Below, in pieces: positions 48,056 through 57,499 of a DNA stretch of 64,000 nucleotides. How positions within the stretch are numbered: the first letter of the stretch is position 1; the number at the start of each line of letters is the position of its first letter. Position numbers and translations under genes: made by a program. Where the stretch lies: the NCBI RefSeq assembly GCF_902170305.1, contig NZ_CABHWW010000011.1:248001-312000 (forward strand), given 5' to 3'. Source of the stretch: Yersinia alsatica (GTDB taxonomy: Bacteria; Pseudomonadota; Gammaproteobacteria; Enterobacterales; Enterobacteriaceae). Under the pieces are notes generated by a model, which saw only the letters and a list, made by a program, of their open reading frames with translations, ran no database searches and had not been told where the DNA came from.

Positions 48056-48958
48056 TCATTCCATTTCATTACGTTCAGAAGAAAGTGAACGAAATACCTG
48101 CGGCGTCACATTATAGGCCTGACGGAATACTTTGCAGAAATAACTGGTTTGTGAAAAGCCCAGATTCTTGGCAATGCTGGCAATGCTCCAATCGCTGTGT
48201 TGCAACATTTCTCTCGCATTGACCATCCGCTGTTGATTCACCCAAGCATTAAAACCTATGCCCTGATATTTTTTAAATAATTTGCTGAAGTAGTAAGGGC
48301 TGAGATAGACCTTGGCGGCAACCTCTTCAAGCCGCAACTCTTCTGATAGATGCGTATCGATATAGCGCAGTGCTTTCTTCATTTTACTGTCATGGGGATG
48401 GACCGGCCGTATTCTGCCAGGCTCTTTACTGCCCATATTGTCATTAATCACCACAAAATTGAGGTGTTTTTTCAAGCAGTTCTCAACGATCAACTTCAGT
48501 AAATCCGCCGAAGCGATCACTCGCGAGAAATCCATAATGGGCACATTGTGGAATTCATCTAACAGTGCCGGGTTCTGTTTCCAATTATTATCGATACTAA
48601 GAATATCAATAAGATAAACATCTGAATGCAACCGCACCTGACCGCATAAAACAAAACCAACCAAGTGACCGGCAATAACCAGTGGAATAGAAAAATCCGT
48701 TAACCCGGCATGGCAGCGATAGATACAAGGTTCATTAGATTTGGAAGCTTCAAGGCCACCGCAACGATCACTCATTCGACAACGAAGGTGGTTAACCGGA
48801 TCCTGGCGCATCAATTGGCAAAACGGAGTGAAATTAAATAAGTCAGAAATCTCTTCGCCGTGAATATTCACCACCACCACTGCCAGCCCAGTTGCTTGAG
48901 CAAAATCCTGCGCGATTTTATTTATGAGCTCTGAGTTTAGAGAACTGGCAGAAATCAT
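48056..48958 (-). CDS. pocR: Transcriptional activator PocR
   Basis: A 300-residue regulator of pdu and cob genes. N-terminal PocR sensory domain with the cysteine cluster 'CQLMRQDPVNHLRCRMSDRCGGLEA' (C47, C60, C66 by rough count, then 'CIYRCHAGL') which may bind a ligand or metal. The C-terminal 100 residues are an AraC-type DNA-binding domain with 'LRLEEVAAKVYLSPYYFSKLFKKY' and 'WSIASIAKNLGFSQTSYFCKVFRQ'. PocR responds to 1,2-propanediol in Salmonella. It lies between the cob operon and pduF, on the same strand as both. Confidence 0.92.
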   Translation of the reverse strand: MISASSLNSELINKIAQDFAQATGLAVVVVNIHGEEISDLFNFTPFCQLMRQDPVNHLRCRMSDRCGGLEASKSNEPCIYRCHAGLTDFSIPLVIAGHLVGFVLCGQVRLHSDVYLIDILSIDNNWKQNPALLDEFHNVPIMDFSRVIASADLLKLIVENCLKKHLNFVVINDNMGSKEPGRIRPVHPHDSKMKKALRYIDTHLSEELRLEEVAAKVYLSPYYFSKLFKKYQGIGFNAWVNQQRMVNAREMLQHSDWSIASIAKNLGFSQTSYFCKVFRQAYNVTPQVFRSLSSERNEME

Positions 48959-49264
48959 GATAAAACCTCTCAGTTAATTTTAATTTATTGTTATTAAGTT
49001 TCGTTTGTTGCTATAAATCATCCCTGCAATGATAAATGTGTTACTACATTGTTATATTTCAATTCCCATTAACAAGATGAAAACCTAATATCCCTGTGGC
49101 GGTCTATCTCCGGTAAATTGGAGAGAAATAACTATCAACCTTACCAGAGTCATAATCAACAGGGGACTATAATCAGTGCATTAACCAGAACAGATCACGA
49201 AATTTCCTCACCTTAATACCTGTTTGCAGTCCCAAGATGAGGAAGTCATCATTAATTTTCAGGA
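48959..49264. promoter_or_regulatory. Region between pocR and pduF
   Basis: A 306-base AT-rich gap with no gene. It separates pduF's end from the start of pocR, both minus. It should hold a pocR promoter. No CRP- or PocR-type site could be picked with confidence by eye. Confidence 0.35.
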
Positions 49265-50080
49265 CTATTTCACTGTTTCTTCATCATCTAACTTACAGGT
49301 ATTGCAAGCCAGATTTTTACCAATAAAGACGCGATAAACTGCTGCCCCCAAGCATGCACCAATAATAGGTGCCACGATAGGAATGATGAAATAAGGAATA
49401 TCACGCCCGCCAGTCATTGATATTTTCCCCCAGCCCGCAAAGAAGGTAAATATTTTAGGACCGAAGTCACGCGCTGGGTTCATGGCAAACCCGGTTAATG
49501 GGCCGGTAGAGGCACCGATTACCGCCACCAGAATACCAATCAAGAGTGGGCCTAATGCCCCACGCGGCACACCATTGCCGTCATCGGTCAGCGCCATAAT
49601 CAGCCCCATTAGAATCGAGGTAATGATAATTTCAACAAAGGCGGCCTGCCAAACACTGATAGCCGGTGATGGGAAGGTACTGAAAATACTCGCCAGTTGT
49701 AGGCTTTCTAAACTACCGCGCACCATCTGATGGGCAGTTTCAAAGTCAGTGAATAAGTTGTGATACAGCATATAAGACAGTGCTGCACCGCCAAAAGCAC
49801 CCGCAACTTGTGCAATGCTGTAAGGAATTACTTTACGGCCAGGGAAACAGGCAAACAGCCATAGAGCAATGGTGATAGCTGGGTTGAGATGGGCACCGGA
49901 AATACCGGCAGTGAGGTAGACGGCCAGTGAAATCCCAAGCCCCCATACGATACAGATTTCCCACAGACCAAAACTGGCGCCAGCGACTTTCATTGCAGCC
50001 AGACAACTAATACCAAAAAATAAAAACAGCCCGGTACCGAGGAATTCCGCAATACACTGAGCTTTGAGCGAGTCGTTCAT
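49265..50080 (-). CDS. pduF: Propanediol diffusion facilitator PduF
   Basis: A 271-residue channel of the MIP/GlpF family with six helices and two NPA boxes: 'SGAHLNPAITIALWLF' near residue 68 and 'FAMNPARDFGPKIF' near residue 203. It admits 1,2-propanediol through the inner membrane. Divergent from pduA across 607 bases. 'CNTCKLDDEE' at the C-terminus, with two Cys, is a small oddity. GlpF itself is unlikely because of the pocR-pdu context. Confidence 0.9.
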   Translation of the reverse strand: MNDSLKAQCIAEFLGTGLFLFFGISCLAAMKVAGASFGLWEICIVWGLGISLAVYLTAGISGAHLNPAITIALWLFACFPGRKVIPYSIAQVAGAFGGAALSYMLYHNLFTDFETAHQMVRGSLESLQLASIFSTFPSPAISVWQAAFVEIIITSILMGLIMALTDDGNGVPRGALGPLLIGILVAVIGASTGPLTGFAMNPARDFGPKIFTFFAGWGKISMTGGRDIPYFIIPIVAPIIGACLGAAVYRVFIGKNLACNTCKLDDEETVK

Positions 50081-50687
50081 AGGGTTACCCTGCTTGTGAT
50101 TAATTAAGTTATATGACGTTCTGTATCGAATGCACGGCCCATGACCTACTCACTATAAAGAGACGAAAAATGAAAGTGTTGTCGTAATCTGCCATTAATT
50201 AAACAAAAACTAGACTACCAATAACAAATTATTGCTATTTTACTGTCAAAAAAACCACTCAACGTCTTGAGAATAAACAATTCAGTGGATAATTAAATAA
50301 TATGATTTTCTTGCCATTTATTCTTTCTATTATTGTTATCAAGCTCGCAGTTTCTCATTTAATGTGAGCCACACCTCCTTTATATTAATGCGCGCAAATA
50401 TCAAAGATAATATTCAATGTCACTACTTAAATTGTAATTCTGAAGATGCCATAACCAATTATTACTACAAATAGATTACGAAATAGACTTATAAAATAAT
50501 ACGTTAACATACTCCATGGCAATATTTTGTTATTTCATCACCAACCATTCTCGCCAGTAAATTCATTACAGCCATTCTTTTTCATTGCTTGTTTGTATAT
50601 TCAATCCCAGCACGAACCTGACAACGTTATTTCTGAACATGACAATTCAAGCCACAACAAGGCTCCTGATATTCCGTCGAGGTATTT
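50081..50687. promoter_or_regulatory. Divergent pduF-pduA control region
   Basis: A 607-base AT-rich stretch without a gene. It is the likely target of PocR and other regulators for pduF (minus) and the pdu operon (plus). GAGG lies eight bases before the pduA ATG. No individual site could be defined by eye. Confidence 0.5.
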
Positions 50688-50969
50688 ATGCAACAAGAAG
50701 CACTAGGAATGGTGGAAACCAAAGGGCTGACCGCTGCCATTGAGGCTGCTGACACCATGGTGAAATCGGCCAATGTGACGTTGGTGGGCTACGAAAAAAT
50801 TGGCTCTGGTCTGGTCACCGTCATCGTACGTGGTGACGTGGGGGCAGTTAAAGCTGCCACTGATGCTGGCGCCATTGCCGCCGCTAACGTGGGCGAAGTG
50901 AAATCCACCCATGTTATTCCGCGCCCACATACCGATGTCGAGGCTTTTTTACCTAAAGGAAGTCGCTAA
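50688..50969 (+). CDS. pduA: Pdu microcompartment shell protein PduA
   Basis: A 93-residue single BMC-domain hexamer protein. Residues about 5-85 cover the fold: '[22 protein letters not shown]', the pore loop 'KIGSGL' near residues 37-42, '[16 protein letters not shown]' and the C-terminal '[14 protein letters not shown]'. It forms the facets and the propanediol pore of the shell. It starts the pdu operon and overlaps pduB by one base (stop TAATG). Confidence 0.96.
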   Translation: MQQEALGMVETKGLTAAIEAADTMVKSANVTLVGYEKIGSGLVTVIVRGDVGAVKAATDAGAIAAANVGEVKSTHVIPRPHTDVEAFLPKGSR

Positions 50970-51811
50970 TGAGCAGCAATGATCTGGTCGACCAAATCAT
51001 GGCGCAGGTGATAGCGAAAGTCAGCGAATCGGCTTCGACATCTTCTTCACCCTCATTTGATAAACCATCATTCAATAAACAACCATCCTATAAACAACGA
51101 GATACGGCTATGGCTGAGAAAACTTGCAGTTTAACGGAATTTGTTGGTACCGCGATCGGTGACACGGTCGGACTGGTAATCGCCAACGTTGACAGCGCAT
51201 TGCTCGATGCAATGAAGCTGGAAAAACGCTATCGCTCCATTGGCATTTTAGGCGCACGTACCGGTGCTGGCCCACACATTATGGCGGCGGATGAAGCAGT
51301 AAAAGCCACCAATACCGAAGTGGTCAGCATTGAATTACCGCGCGATACCAAAGGCGGCGCGGGTCATGGCTCGCTGATTATTTTCGGTGGTGACGATGTT
51401 TCAGACGTAAAACGCGCCGTCGAAGTCGCCCTGAAAGAGCTAGACCGGACGTTCGGTGACGTTTACGGCAATGAAGCTGGCCACATCGAATTGCAGTACA
51501 GCGCCCGTGCCAGCCATGCACTGGAAAAAGCATTCGGCGCGCCACTGGGCCGCTCTTGCGGAGTGATTGTCGGCGCACCGGCGTCCATTGGTGTTTTGAT
51601 GGCCGATACCGCCGTTAAATCCGCCAATGTTGACGTGGTGGCTTACAGCTCCCCGGCCCAAGGCACTAGTTTCAGTAACGAAGTGATCCTGGTTATCTCC
51701 GGTGATTCTGGCGCAGTTCGTCAGGCAGTGATTTCTGCCCGTGAGATCGGCAAAACGGTATTAGCGACCTTGGGTTCTGAACCGAAAAACGACCGCCCTT
51801 CTTATATCTGA
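50969..51811 (+). CDS. pduB: Pdu microcompartment shell protein PduB (and PduB')
   Basis: A 280-residue tandem-BMC shell protein. The N-terminal 46 residues are an extension ('NDLVDQIMAQVIAKVSESA' amphipathic helix and a Ser/Pro/Lys-rich linker), then two BMC domains: about residues 48-165 and 165-270. A second start at the ATG at 51110 would give PduB', as in Salmonella, where the short form is also made. 'GARTGAGPHIMAADEAVKATNTE' and 'GRSCGVIVGAPASIGVLMADTAVKSAN' mark the domains. It forms trimers and helps load the core. Confidence 0.95.
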   Translation: MSSNDLVDQIMAQVIAKVSESASTSSSPSFDKPSFNKQPSYKQRDTAMAEKTCSLTEFVGTAIGDTVGLVIANVDSALLDAMKLEKRYRSIGILGARTGAGPHIMAADEAVKATNTEVVSIELPRDTKGGAGHGSLIIFGGDDVSDVKRAVEVALKELDRTFGDVYGNEAGHIELQYSARASHALEKAFGAPLGRSCGVIVGAPASIGVLMADTAVKSANVDVVAYSSPAQGTSFSNEVILVISGDSGAVRQAVISAREIGKTVLATLGSEPKNDRPSYI

Positions 51812-51831
51812 CGCCACAGTGAGGCTGTTTC

Positions 51832-53496
51832 ATGAAATCGAAAAGATTTGAAGCGTTGGCGAAACGCCCGGTTAATCAGGACGGCTTTGTCAAAGAGTGG
51901 ATCGAGGAAGGCTTTATTGCCATGGAAAGCCCGAATGATCCGAAACCTTCCATCAAGATTGTTAATGGTGTGGTGACCGAACTGGACGGCAAACCACAAA
52001 GCAGTTTCGACCTGATCGACCACTTTATCGCCCGCTACGGTATCAATCTGGAGCACGCGGAAGAAGTGATGAAGATGGATTCCATCAAGCTGGCCAATAT
52101 GCTGTGTGACCCAAATGTGTCGCGCCGCACCATTGTGCCACTGACGACCGCCATGACACCGGCCAAGATCGTCGAGGTGGTATCCCACATGAACGTGGTG
52201 GAAATGATGATGTCGATGCAGAAAATGCGCGCTCGTCGTACCCCATCGCAACAAGCCCACGTCACCAACGTGAAAGATAATCCGGTGCAGATTGCCGCTG
52301 ACGCCGCCGAAGGTGCATTCCGTGGCTTCGATGAGCAAGAAACCACTGTGGCTGTGGCCCGTTACGCGCCGTTCAACGCCATCGCGCTGTTGGTAGGTTC
52401 GCAAGTGGGTCGCCCGGGTGTACTGACCCAATGTTCTCTGGAAGAAGCTACCGAGCTGAAACTGGGGATGTTAGGCCACACCTGTTACGCTGAAACCATT
52501 TCGGTTTATGGCACTGAACCAGTATTCACCGACGGTGATGACACGCCATGGTCAAAAGGTTTCCTTGCCTCTTCCTATGCATCACGCGGCTTGAAAATGC
52601 GCTTTACCTCGGGTTCCGGCTCTGAAGTACAAATGGGTTATGCCGAAGGTAAATCCATGCTGTATCTGGAAGCGCGCTGCATTTACATCACCAAAGCCGC
52701 CGGGGTTCAGGGGCTGCAAAACGGTTCCGTCAGCTGCGTCGGTGTGCCATCGGCGGTGCCATCTGGCATTCGCGCTATTTTGGCAGAAAACCTGATCTGT
52801 TCGGCGCTGGATTTGGAGTGTGCGTCCAGTAACGACCAGACCTTTACCCACTCAGATATGCGCCGTACTGCTCGCCTGCTGATGCAGTTCCTGCCCGGTA
52901 CTGACTTTATCTCCTCTGGTTACTCTGCGGTGCCGAACTACGACAACATGTTTGCCGGCTCCAACGAAGATGCCGAAGACTTTGACGATTACAACGTGAT
53001 GCAACGCGACCTGAAAGTCGATGGTGGCCTGCGTCCGGTATTGGAAGCTGACGTGGTGGCCATTCGTAATAAAGCCGCGCGCGCGCTGCAAGCCGTGTTC
53101 GCCGGTATGGGCCTGCCACCGATCACTGACGAAGAAGTCATTGCGGCGACTTATGCCCACGGCTCGAAAGATATGCCGGAACGTAACATCGTCGAAGACA
53201 TCAAGTTCGCTCAGGAAATCATCAGCAAAAATCGCACCGGTTTGGAAGTGGTTAAGGCCTTGGCGCAAGGCGGTTTCGAAGATGTGGCGCAAGACATGCT
53301 CAACATCCAGAAAGCCAAGATTGCCGGTGACTATCTGCATACCTCGGCGATCATCAAAGGCGACAACCAAGTGCTGTCGGCAGTGAATGACGTCAATGAC
53401 TACGCAGGGCCAGCTACCGGTTACCGGCTGGAAGGTGCACGTTGGGAAGAGATCAAAAATATTCCAAACGCGCTTGATCCGAATGAGCTTGGCTAA
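51832..53496 (+). CDS. pduC: Propanediol dehydratase large subunit PduC
   Basis: A 554-residue subunit that holds the active site and coenzyme B12 dome of diol dehydratase, converting 1,2-propanediol to propionaldehyde. Very typical: 'MKSKRFEALAKRPVNQDGFVKEW' start, 'HAEEVMKMDSIKLANMLCDPNVSRRT' near residue 75, 'YAPFNAIALLVGSQVGRPGVLTQCSLEEATEL' near 180 and 'DFISSGYSAVPNYDNMFAGSNEDAEDFDD' near 360. Family length is standard. Twenty bases after pduB. Confidence 0.97.
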   Translation: MKSKRFEALAKRPVNQDGFVKEWIEEGFIAMESPNDPKPSIKIVNGVVTELDGKPQSSFDLIDHFIARYGINLEHAEEVMKMDSIKLANMLCDPNVSRRTIVPLTTAMTPAKIVEVVSHMNVVEMMMSMQKMRARRTPSQQAHVTNVKDNPVQIAADAAEGAFRGFDEQETTVAVARYAPFNAIALLVGSQVGRPGVLTQCSLEEATELKLGMLGHTCYAETISVYGTEPVFTDGDDTPWSKGFLASSYASRGLKMRFTSGSGSEVQMGYAEGKSMLYLEARCIYITKAAGVQGLQNGSVSCVGVPSAVPSGIRAILAENLICSALDLECASSNDQTFTHSDMRRTARLLMQFLPGTDFISSGYSAVPNYDNMFAGSNEDAEDFDDYNVMQRDLKVDGGLRPVLEADVVAIRNKAARALQAVFAGMGLPPITDEEVIAATYAHGSKDMPERNIVEDIKFAQEIISKNRTGLEVVKALAQGGFEDVAQDMLNIQKAKIAGDYLHTSAIIKGDNQVLSAVNDVNDYAGPATGYRLEGARWEEIKNIPNALDPNELG

Positions 53497-53508
53497 GGGG
53501 TTCACGAG

Positions 53509-54183
53509 ATGGTGGATATTAACGAAAAACTGTTACGCCAAATTATTGAGGGCGTATTACAGGAAATGCAGGGAGACCAGAATACCGTCTCCTTTAAGCA
53601 AGAGACTCAACCCGTAGCGGCGGTAAGCACTGGAGCAGCAGGGGATTTTCTCACTGAAGTAGGTGAAGCCCGCCCCGGTAGCCAACAGGACGAAGTGATT
53701 ATTGCGGTTGGGCCAGCATTTGGTCTGTCACAAACCGCCAATATCGTCGGGATACCGCATAAAAACATTCTGCGCGAACTGATTGCCGGTATTGAAGAGG
53801 AAGGGATTAAGGCGCGCGTTATCCGCTGCTTTAAATCCTCCGACGTGGCCTTTGTTGCCGTCGAAGGCAATCGCCTGAGTGGTTCCGGGATTTCTATCGG
53901 CATTCAGTCAAAAGGCACCACGGTTATTCATCAGCAAGGTCTGCCGCCACTCTCCAATCTGGAGTTGTTCCCGCAAGCACCGTTGTTGACGTTGGAAACC
54001 TACCGGCTGATTGGCAAAAACGCCGCGCGTTACGCCAAGCGGGAGTCACCACAACCGGTTCCAACTCTGAATGACCAAATGGCCCGGCCAAAATATCAGG
54101 CTAAATCAGCGATTCTGCACATTAAAGAAACCAAATATGTGGTGACTGGCAAGAATCCTCAGGAACTCCGGGTAGCGCTTTAA
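53509..54183 (+). CDS. pduD: Propanediol dehydratase medium subunit PduD
   Basis: A 224-residue subunit. Residues 1-20 ('[19 protein letters not shown]') are an amphipathic encapsulation helix, known to target the enzyme to the microcompartment. The core '[60 protein letters not shown]' region contacts the B12 lower face. It ends with '[23 protein letters not shown]'-type sequence. Twelve bases after pduC. Confidence 0.96.
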   Translation: MVDINEKLLRQIIEGVLQEMQGDQNTVSFKQETQPVAAVSTGAAGDFLTEVGEARPGSQQDEVIIAVGPAFGLSQTANIVGIPHKNILRELIAGIEEEGIKARVIRCFKSSDVAFVAVEGNRLSGSGISIGIQSKGTTVIHQQGLPPLSNLELFPQAPLLTLETYRLIGKNAARYAKRESPQPVPTLNDQMARPKYQAKSAILHIKETKYVVTGKNPQELRVAL

Positions 54184-54197
54184 CAAAGGAAAACACA

Positions 54198-54722
54198 ATG
54201 AATTCCGAAGCTATTGAATCCATGGTTCGCGATGTGTTGAGCAAGATGAACAGCTTGCAAGGCCAGTCGCCTGCTGCTTGCCCAGCACCGGCAGCCAGTT
54301 CGCGCAGCGATGCCAAAGTCTCTGACTATCCGCTGGCGAATAAGCACCCAGACTGGGTTAAAACCGCCACCAATAAAACTCTGGATGACTTGACGCTGGC
54401 TAACGTGTTGAACGGCAGTGTGACCTCACAGGATTTACGTATTACACCGGAAATCCTGCGTATTCAGGCCTCTATCGCCAAAGATGCCGGTCGCCCACTG
54501 TTGGCAATGAACTTCGAACGTGCGGCCGAGCTGACTGCGGTGCCAGATGACAAGGTGTTGGATATCTATAACGCCCTGCGCCCATTCCGCTCCAGCAAAG
54601 AAGAGTTGAATGCCATCGCCGATGATCTGGAAAAAACATACCAAGCCACTATTTGCGCCGCTTTTGTGCGCGAAGCTGCCGTTTTGTATGTCCAGCGCAA
54701 GAAACTGAAAGGCGACGATTAA
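54198..54722 (+). CDS. pduE: Propanediol dehydratase small subunit PduE
   Basis: A 174-residue subunit. The N-terminal 'NSEAIESMVRDVLSKMNSL' is again an amphipathic targeting helix, followed by a Pro/Ala/Ser linker. The core opens 'DYPLANKHPDWVKTATNKTLDDLTL' near residue 45 and ends 'CAAFVREAAVLYVQRKKLKGDD'. It completes the (CDE)2 enzyme. A ribosome site AAAGGA lies nine bases before the ATG. A 152-base gap follows, unlike the tight spacing of its neighbours. Confidence 0.95.
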   Translation: MNSEAIESMVRDVLSKMNSLQGQSPAACPAPAASSRSDAKVSDYPLANKHPDWVKTATNKTLDDLTLANVLNGSVTSQDLRITPEILRIQASIAKDAGRPLLAMNFERAAELTAVPDDKVLDIYNALRPFRSSKEELNAIADDLEKTYQATICAAFVREAAVLYVQRKKLKGDD

Positions 54723-54874
54723 TTCAGCAATAGCAAACGAAGGGAGATATGTCATTGGGGTCGTAGCGGCGTAAGTCGCCGGAGCGCTCCTAGCCATATA
54801 GGCCCTTCGCTCACCTCGGCGCAAGCAGAGGGTTATGTGGGCAAATAAGCTGTCAGCAATTTAAGGGAAGGAAT
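54723..54874 (+). repeat. Structured insert-like gap between pduE and pduG
   Basis: Within the operon this stretch has CGAAGGG (54738-54744) complementary to CCCTTCG (54803-54809), a small stem CGGCG/CGCCG (54767-54781) and the palindrome GGAGCGCTCC (54781-54790). It shares the 10-mer CGCCGGAGCG with the pduH-pduJ gap. It is not coding. A mobile palindromic element or a processing/stability hairpin is possible. Confidence 0.45.
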
Positions 54875-56701
54875 ATGGGGCGGTATATAGTCGGTGTGGA
54901 TATCGGTAATTCATCAACAGAAGTGGCATTGGCACAATGCGCAACTGACGGTCAGTTACAGTTTGTTGCCAGCACTCTGACGGAGACCACCGGTGTCAAG
55001 GGGACGCAGCGCAATCTATTCGGCATCAATAAGGCGCTGAATATGTTGGTGGAAAAGGCCGGTATCACCCTCAGTGATATCAGTCTGATTCGCATCAATG
55101 AGGCAACCCCGGTAATTGGTGATGTGGCGATGGAAACCATCACTGAAACCATAATCACTGAATCCACCATGATCGGCCACAACCCGAAAACCCCCGGAGG
55201 GCTGGGGCTGGGTGTCGGGCTGACCATCACTATTGATGAGCTGGTAACTCGTGATCCCGCCCAACCTTACATTCTGGTGGTGCCCTCAACTGTCGATTTT
55301 GCTGATGTCGCCGCCGTGGTCAACGCCGCTAACGGTGCCGGATACCGCATTACCGCGATTATCTTGCAACGCGATGATGGCGTACTGGTTAGCAACCGCC
55401 TAAACCACCCGCTGCCGATTGTAGATGAGGTGCTGCATATCGACCGCATCCCCATGGGCATGTTGGCGGCGGTTGAAGTTGCCATGCCGGGTCAGGTGAT
55501 TGAAAACCTCTCTAACCCTTATGGCATTGCCACGGTATTTGAACTCAGTGCCGAAGAAACCAAAAACATTGTTCCAGTCGCGCGCGCCTTGATTGGCACT
55601 CGTTCAGCGGTGGTCGTCAAAACACCTGAAGGGGATGTCAAAGCGCGCGCCATACCGGCCGGTCATCTGGAGTTGTTTGCCGAGGGTCGCACTGTCCGTG
55701 TGGATGTTGCCAGCGGCAGTGAAGCCATTATGACCGCAGTGAACAGCTTTCGGCATCTGGACAATGTCAGCGGTGAACCCGGCACCAATATCGGCGGCAT
55801 GCTCGAGCACGTGCGCCATACCATGGCAGAACTGACCAACAAACCAGCCAATGAAATCTTTATTCAAGACTTGCTGGCGGTCGACACCGCCGTGCCAGTC
55901 AATGTCATTGGCGGTCTGGCGGGCGAGTTCTCGCTCGAGCAGGCGGTAGGTATCGCCTCCATGGTGAAATCTGATCGTCTGCAAATGGCGCATATTGCCA
56001 GTGAAATCGAGAAGACCCTGAATATTGATGTACAGGTCGGGGGGGCGGAAGCCGAAGCGGCGATACTCGGCGCGCTGACCACACCAGGGACGCGACGGCC
56101 ACTTGCCATCCTCGATTTGGGCGCGGGTTCTACCGACGCCTCCATCATCAATGCCCAAGGTCAAATAGTGGCGACTCATCTGGCAGGAGCCGGAGACATG
56201 GTCACGATGATCATTGCCTCTGAACTGGATCTTCAAGACCGCTATCTGGCCGAAGACATCAAGAAATATCCATTGGCAAAAGTGGAAAGTCTGTTCCACC
56301 TGCGCCACGAAGATGGCAGCGTACAGTTCTTCCCACAACCGCTGCCGCCCGAGGTCTTTGCCCGGCTGGTGGTCGTCAAACCGGAAGGTCTGGTGCCACT
56401 GCCGGGGGATTACGCACTGGAGAAAGTGCGCAATATCCGCCGCTCGGCGAAAGAGCGGGTGTTTGTCACCAATGCGCTACGCGCCCTGCGTCAAGTCAGC
56501 CCAACCGGCAATATCCGCGATATTCCCTTCGTGGTGCTGGTCGGCGGCTCGTCGCTGGACTTCGAAATCCCGCAATTGGTGACCGATGCCCTCTCCCACT
56601 ACAAGCTGGTGGCCGGGCGCGGCAATATTCGCGCCAGTGAAGGCCCGCGCAATGCGGTGGCAACCGGGCTGATTCTGGCCTATCAGCGGGAGAGTTACTG
56701 A
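54875..56701 (+). CDS. pduG: Diol dehydratase reactivase large subunit PduG
   Basis: A 608-residue ATP-dependent chaperone of the actin/Hsp70-like fold. N-terminal 'YIVGVDIGNSSTEVALAQC' is the phosphate-1 motif; 'GAGSTDASIINAQG' near residue 410 is the phosphate-2-like motif; 'VVLVGGSSLDFEIPQLVTDALS' near residue 553. With PduH it swaps damaged cobalamin off dehydratase. It ends overlapping pduH by one base (TGATG). GGAAGGAAT stands before the ATG. Confidence 0.95.
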   Translation: MGRYIVGVDIGNSSTEVALAQCATDGQLQFVASTLTETTGVKGTQRNLFGINKALNMLVEKAGITLSDISLIRINEATPVIGDVAMETITETIITESTMIGHNPKTPGGLGLGVGLTITIDELVTRDPAQPYILVVPSTVDFADVAAVVNAANGAGYRITAIILQRDDGVLVSNRLNHPLPIVDEVLHIDRIPMGMLAAVEVAMPGQVIENLSNPYGIATVFELSAEETKNIVPVARALIGTRSAVVVKTPEGDVKARAIPAGHLELFAEGRTVRVDVASGSEAIMTAVNSFRHLDNVSGEPGTNIGGMLEHVRHTMAELTNKPANEIFIQDLLAVDTAVPVNVIGGLAGEFSLEQAVGIASMVKSDRLQMAHIASEIEKTLNIDVQVGGAEAEAAILGALTTPGTRRPLAILDLGAGSTDASIINAQGQIVATHLAGAGDMVTMIIASELDLQDRYLAEDIKKYPLAKVESLFHLRHEDGSVQFFPQPLPPEVFARLVVVKPEGLVPLPGDYALEKVRNIRRSAKERVFVTNALRALRQVSPTGNIRDIPFVVLVGGSSLDFEIPQLVTDALSHYKLVAGRGNIRASEGPRNAVATGLILAYQRESY

Positions 56702-57057
56702 TGAACTTCACCAATGATGCTCCCGCCATCGTAATCAGCCGAACCTCACAAACACCAGAGGCCATCTGGCACCAGGTGTTACTGGGCATAGAGGAAGAAG
56801 GCATTCCCTGGCAATGGCAGCAAGACGATGATACCGATGCCATACAGCGCGCCTGGCAGGCGGCCACCCGCTCTCCACTGTTGGTGGGGTTGGCATGTTC
56901 GGCCGACGAAGTAGTGGTGCATTACCGTAATTTACCGCCCGCTAGCCCGCTGTTCCGGCAGGCGTGGGCACAAGACGAAGACCAACTACGGCGACTCGGC
57001 AACAACGCCGCCCGGTTGGTTAAAGGTTTACCGTTTAAGTTTTCCACACTCAAATAG
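56701..57057 (+). CDS. pduH: Diol dehydratase reactivase small subunit PduH
   Basis: A 118-residue partner of PduG. Typical 'SRTSQTPEAIWHQVLLGIEEEGIPW' near residue 13 and 'VGLACSADEVVVHYRNLPPASPLF' near residue 62, a fold resembling the dehydratase beta subunit, so it mimics PduD when docking. The start overlaps the pduG stop. A 145-base gap follows before pduJ. Confidence 0.93.
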   Translation: MNFTNDAPAIVISRTSQTPEAIWHQVLLGIEEEGIPWQWQQDDDTDAIQRAWQAATRSPLLVGLACSADEVVVHYRNLPPASPLFRQAWAQDEDQLRRLGNNAARLVKGLPFKFSTLK

Positions 57058-57202
57058 CAGGGCGTTATCAGTGCAGGCAGTTTGGATTCCGCCAGCGCAC
57101 AGCCGCCGGAGCGTACAAACAGTACGTGAGGATGGCGAGCACTGCCGGGGTTCAAAATGGCAAACAAGATAGCCCTAACTTTATAACAAGGAACTCAAAT
57201 CT
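57058..57202 (+). repeat. Structured gap between pduH and pduJ
   Basis: No gene. It contains the stem CGTAC-AAACA-GTACG (57112-57126) and the 10-mer CGCCGGAGCG (57104-57113) shared with the pduE-pduG gap. AAGGA about nine bases before the pduJ ATG is its ribosome binding site. Confidence 0.4.
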
Positions 57203-57478
57203 ATGAACAACGCACTCGGACTCGTTGAAACCAAAGGCCTGGTCGCGGCTATCGAAGCAGCTGACGCCATGGTCAAGTCTGCCAACGTACAACTGGTGGG
57301 ATACGAAAAAATCGGCTCTGGCTTAGTCACTGTCATGGTTCGCGGCGATGTCGGCGCAGTAAAAGCAGCTGTTGATGCCGGTTCTGCGGCAGCCAGCGCG
57401 GTGGGTGAAGTTAAATCCTGCCATGTGATCCCGCGCCCGCATAGCGATGTAGAAGCCATTTTACCGACCTCTGCCTAA
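57203..57478 (+). CDS. pduJ: Pdu microcompartment shell protein PduJ
   Basis: A 91-residue BMC-domain hexamer very like PduA: '[23 protein letters not shown]', pore loop 'KIGSGL' and '[14 protein letters not shown]'. Major facet protein of the shell. PduA and PduJ look like duplicate genes; the first 80 residues differ at only a minority of positions. Followed 21 bases later by pduK. Confidence 0.95.
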   Translation: MNNALGLVETKGLVAAIEAADAMVKSANVQLVGYEKIGSGLVTVMVRGDVGAVKAAVDAGSAAASAVGEVKSCHVIPRPHSDVEAILPTSA

Positions 57479-57499
57479 GGGTAAGAAGAGGAGCACAGC

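Noticed and set aside
52852..53505. Long minus-strand open frame inside pduC
   Set aside because: Antisense shadow of a highly conserved gene; His-rich translation typical of such frames.
55604..56338. 244-codon minus-strand frame inside pduG
   Set aside because: Antisense shadow; no start signal or family match.
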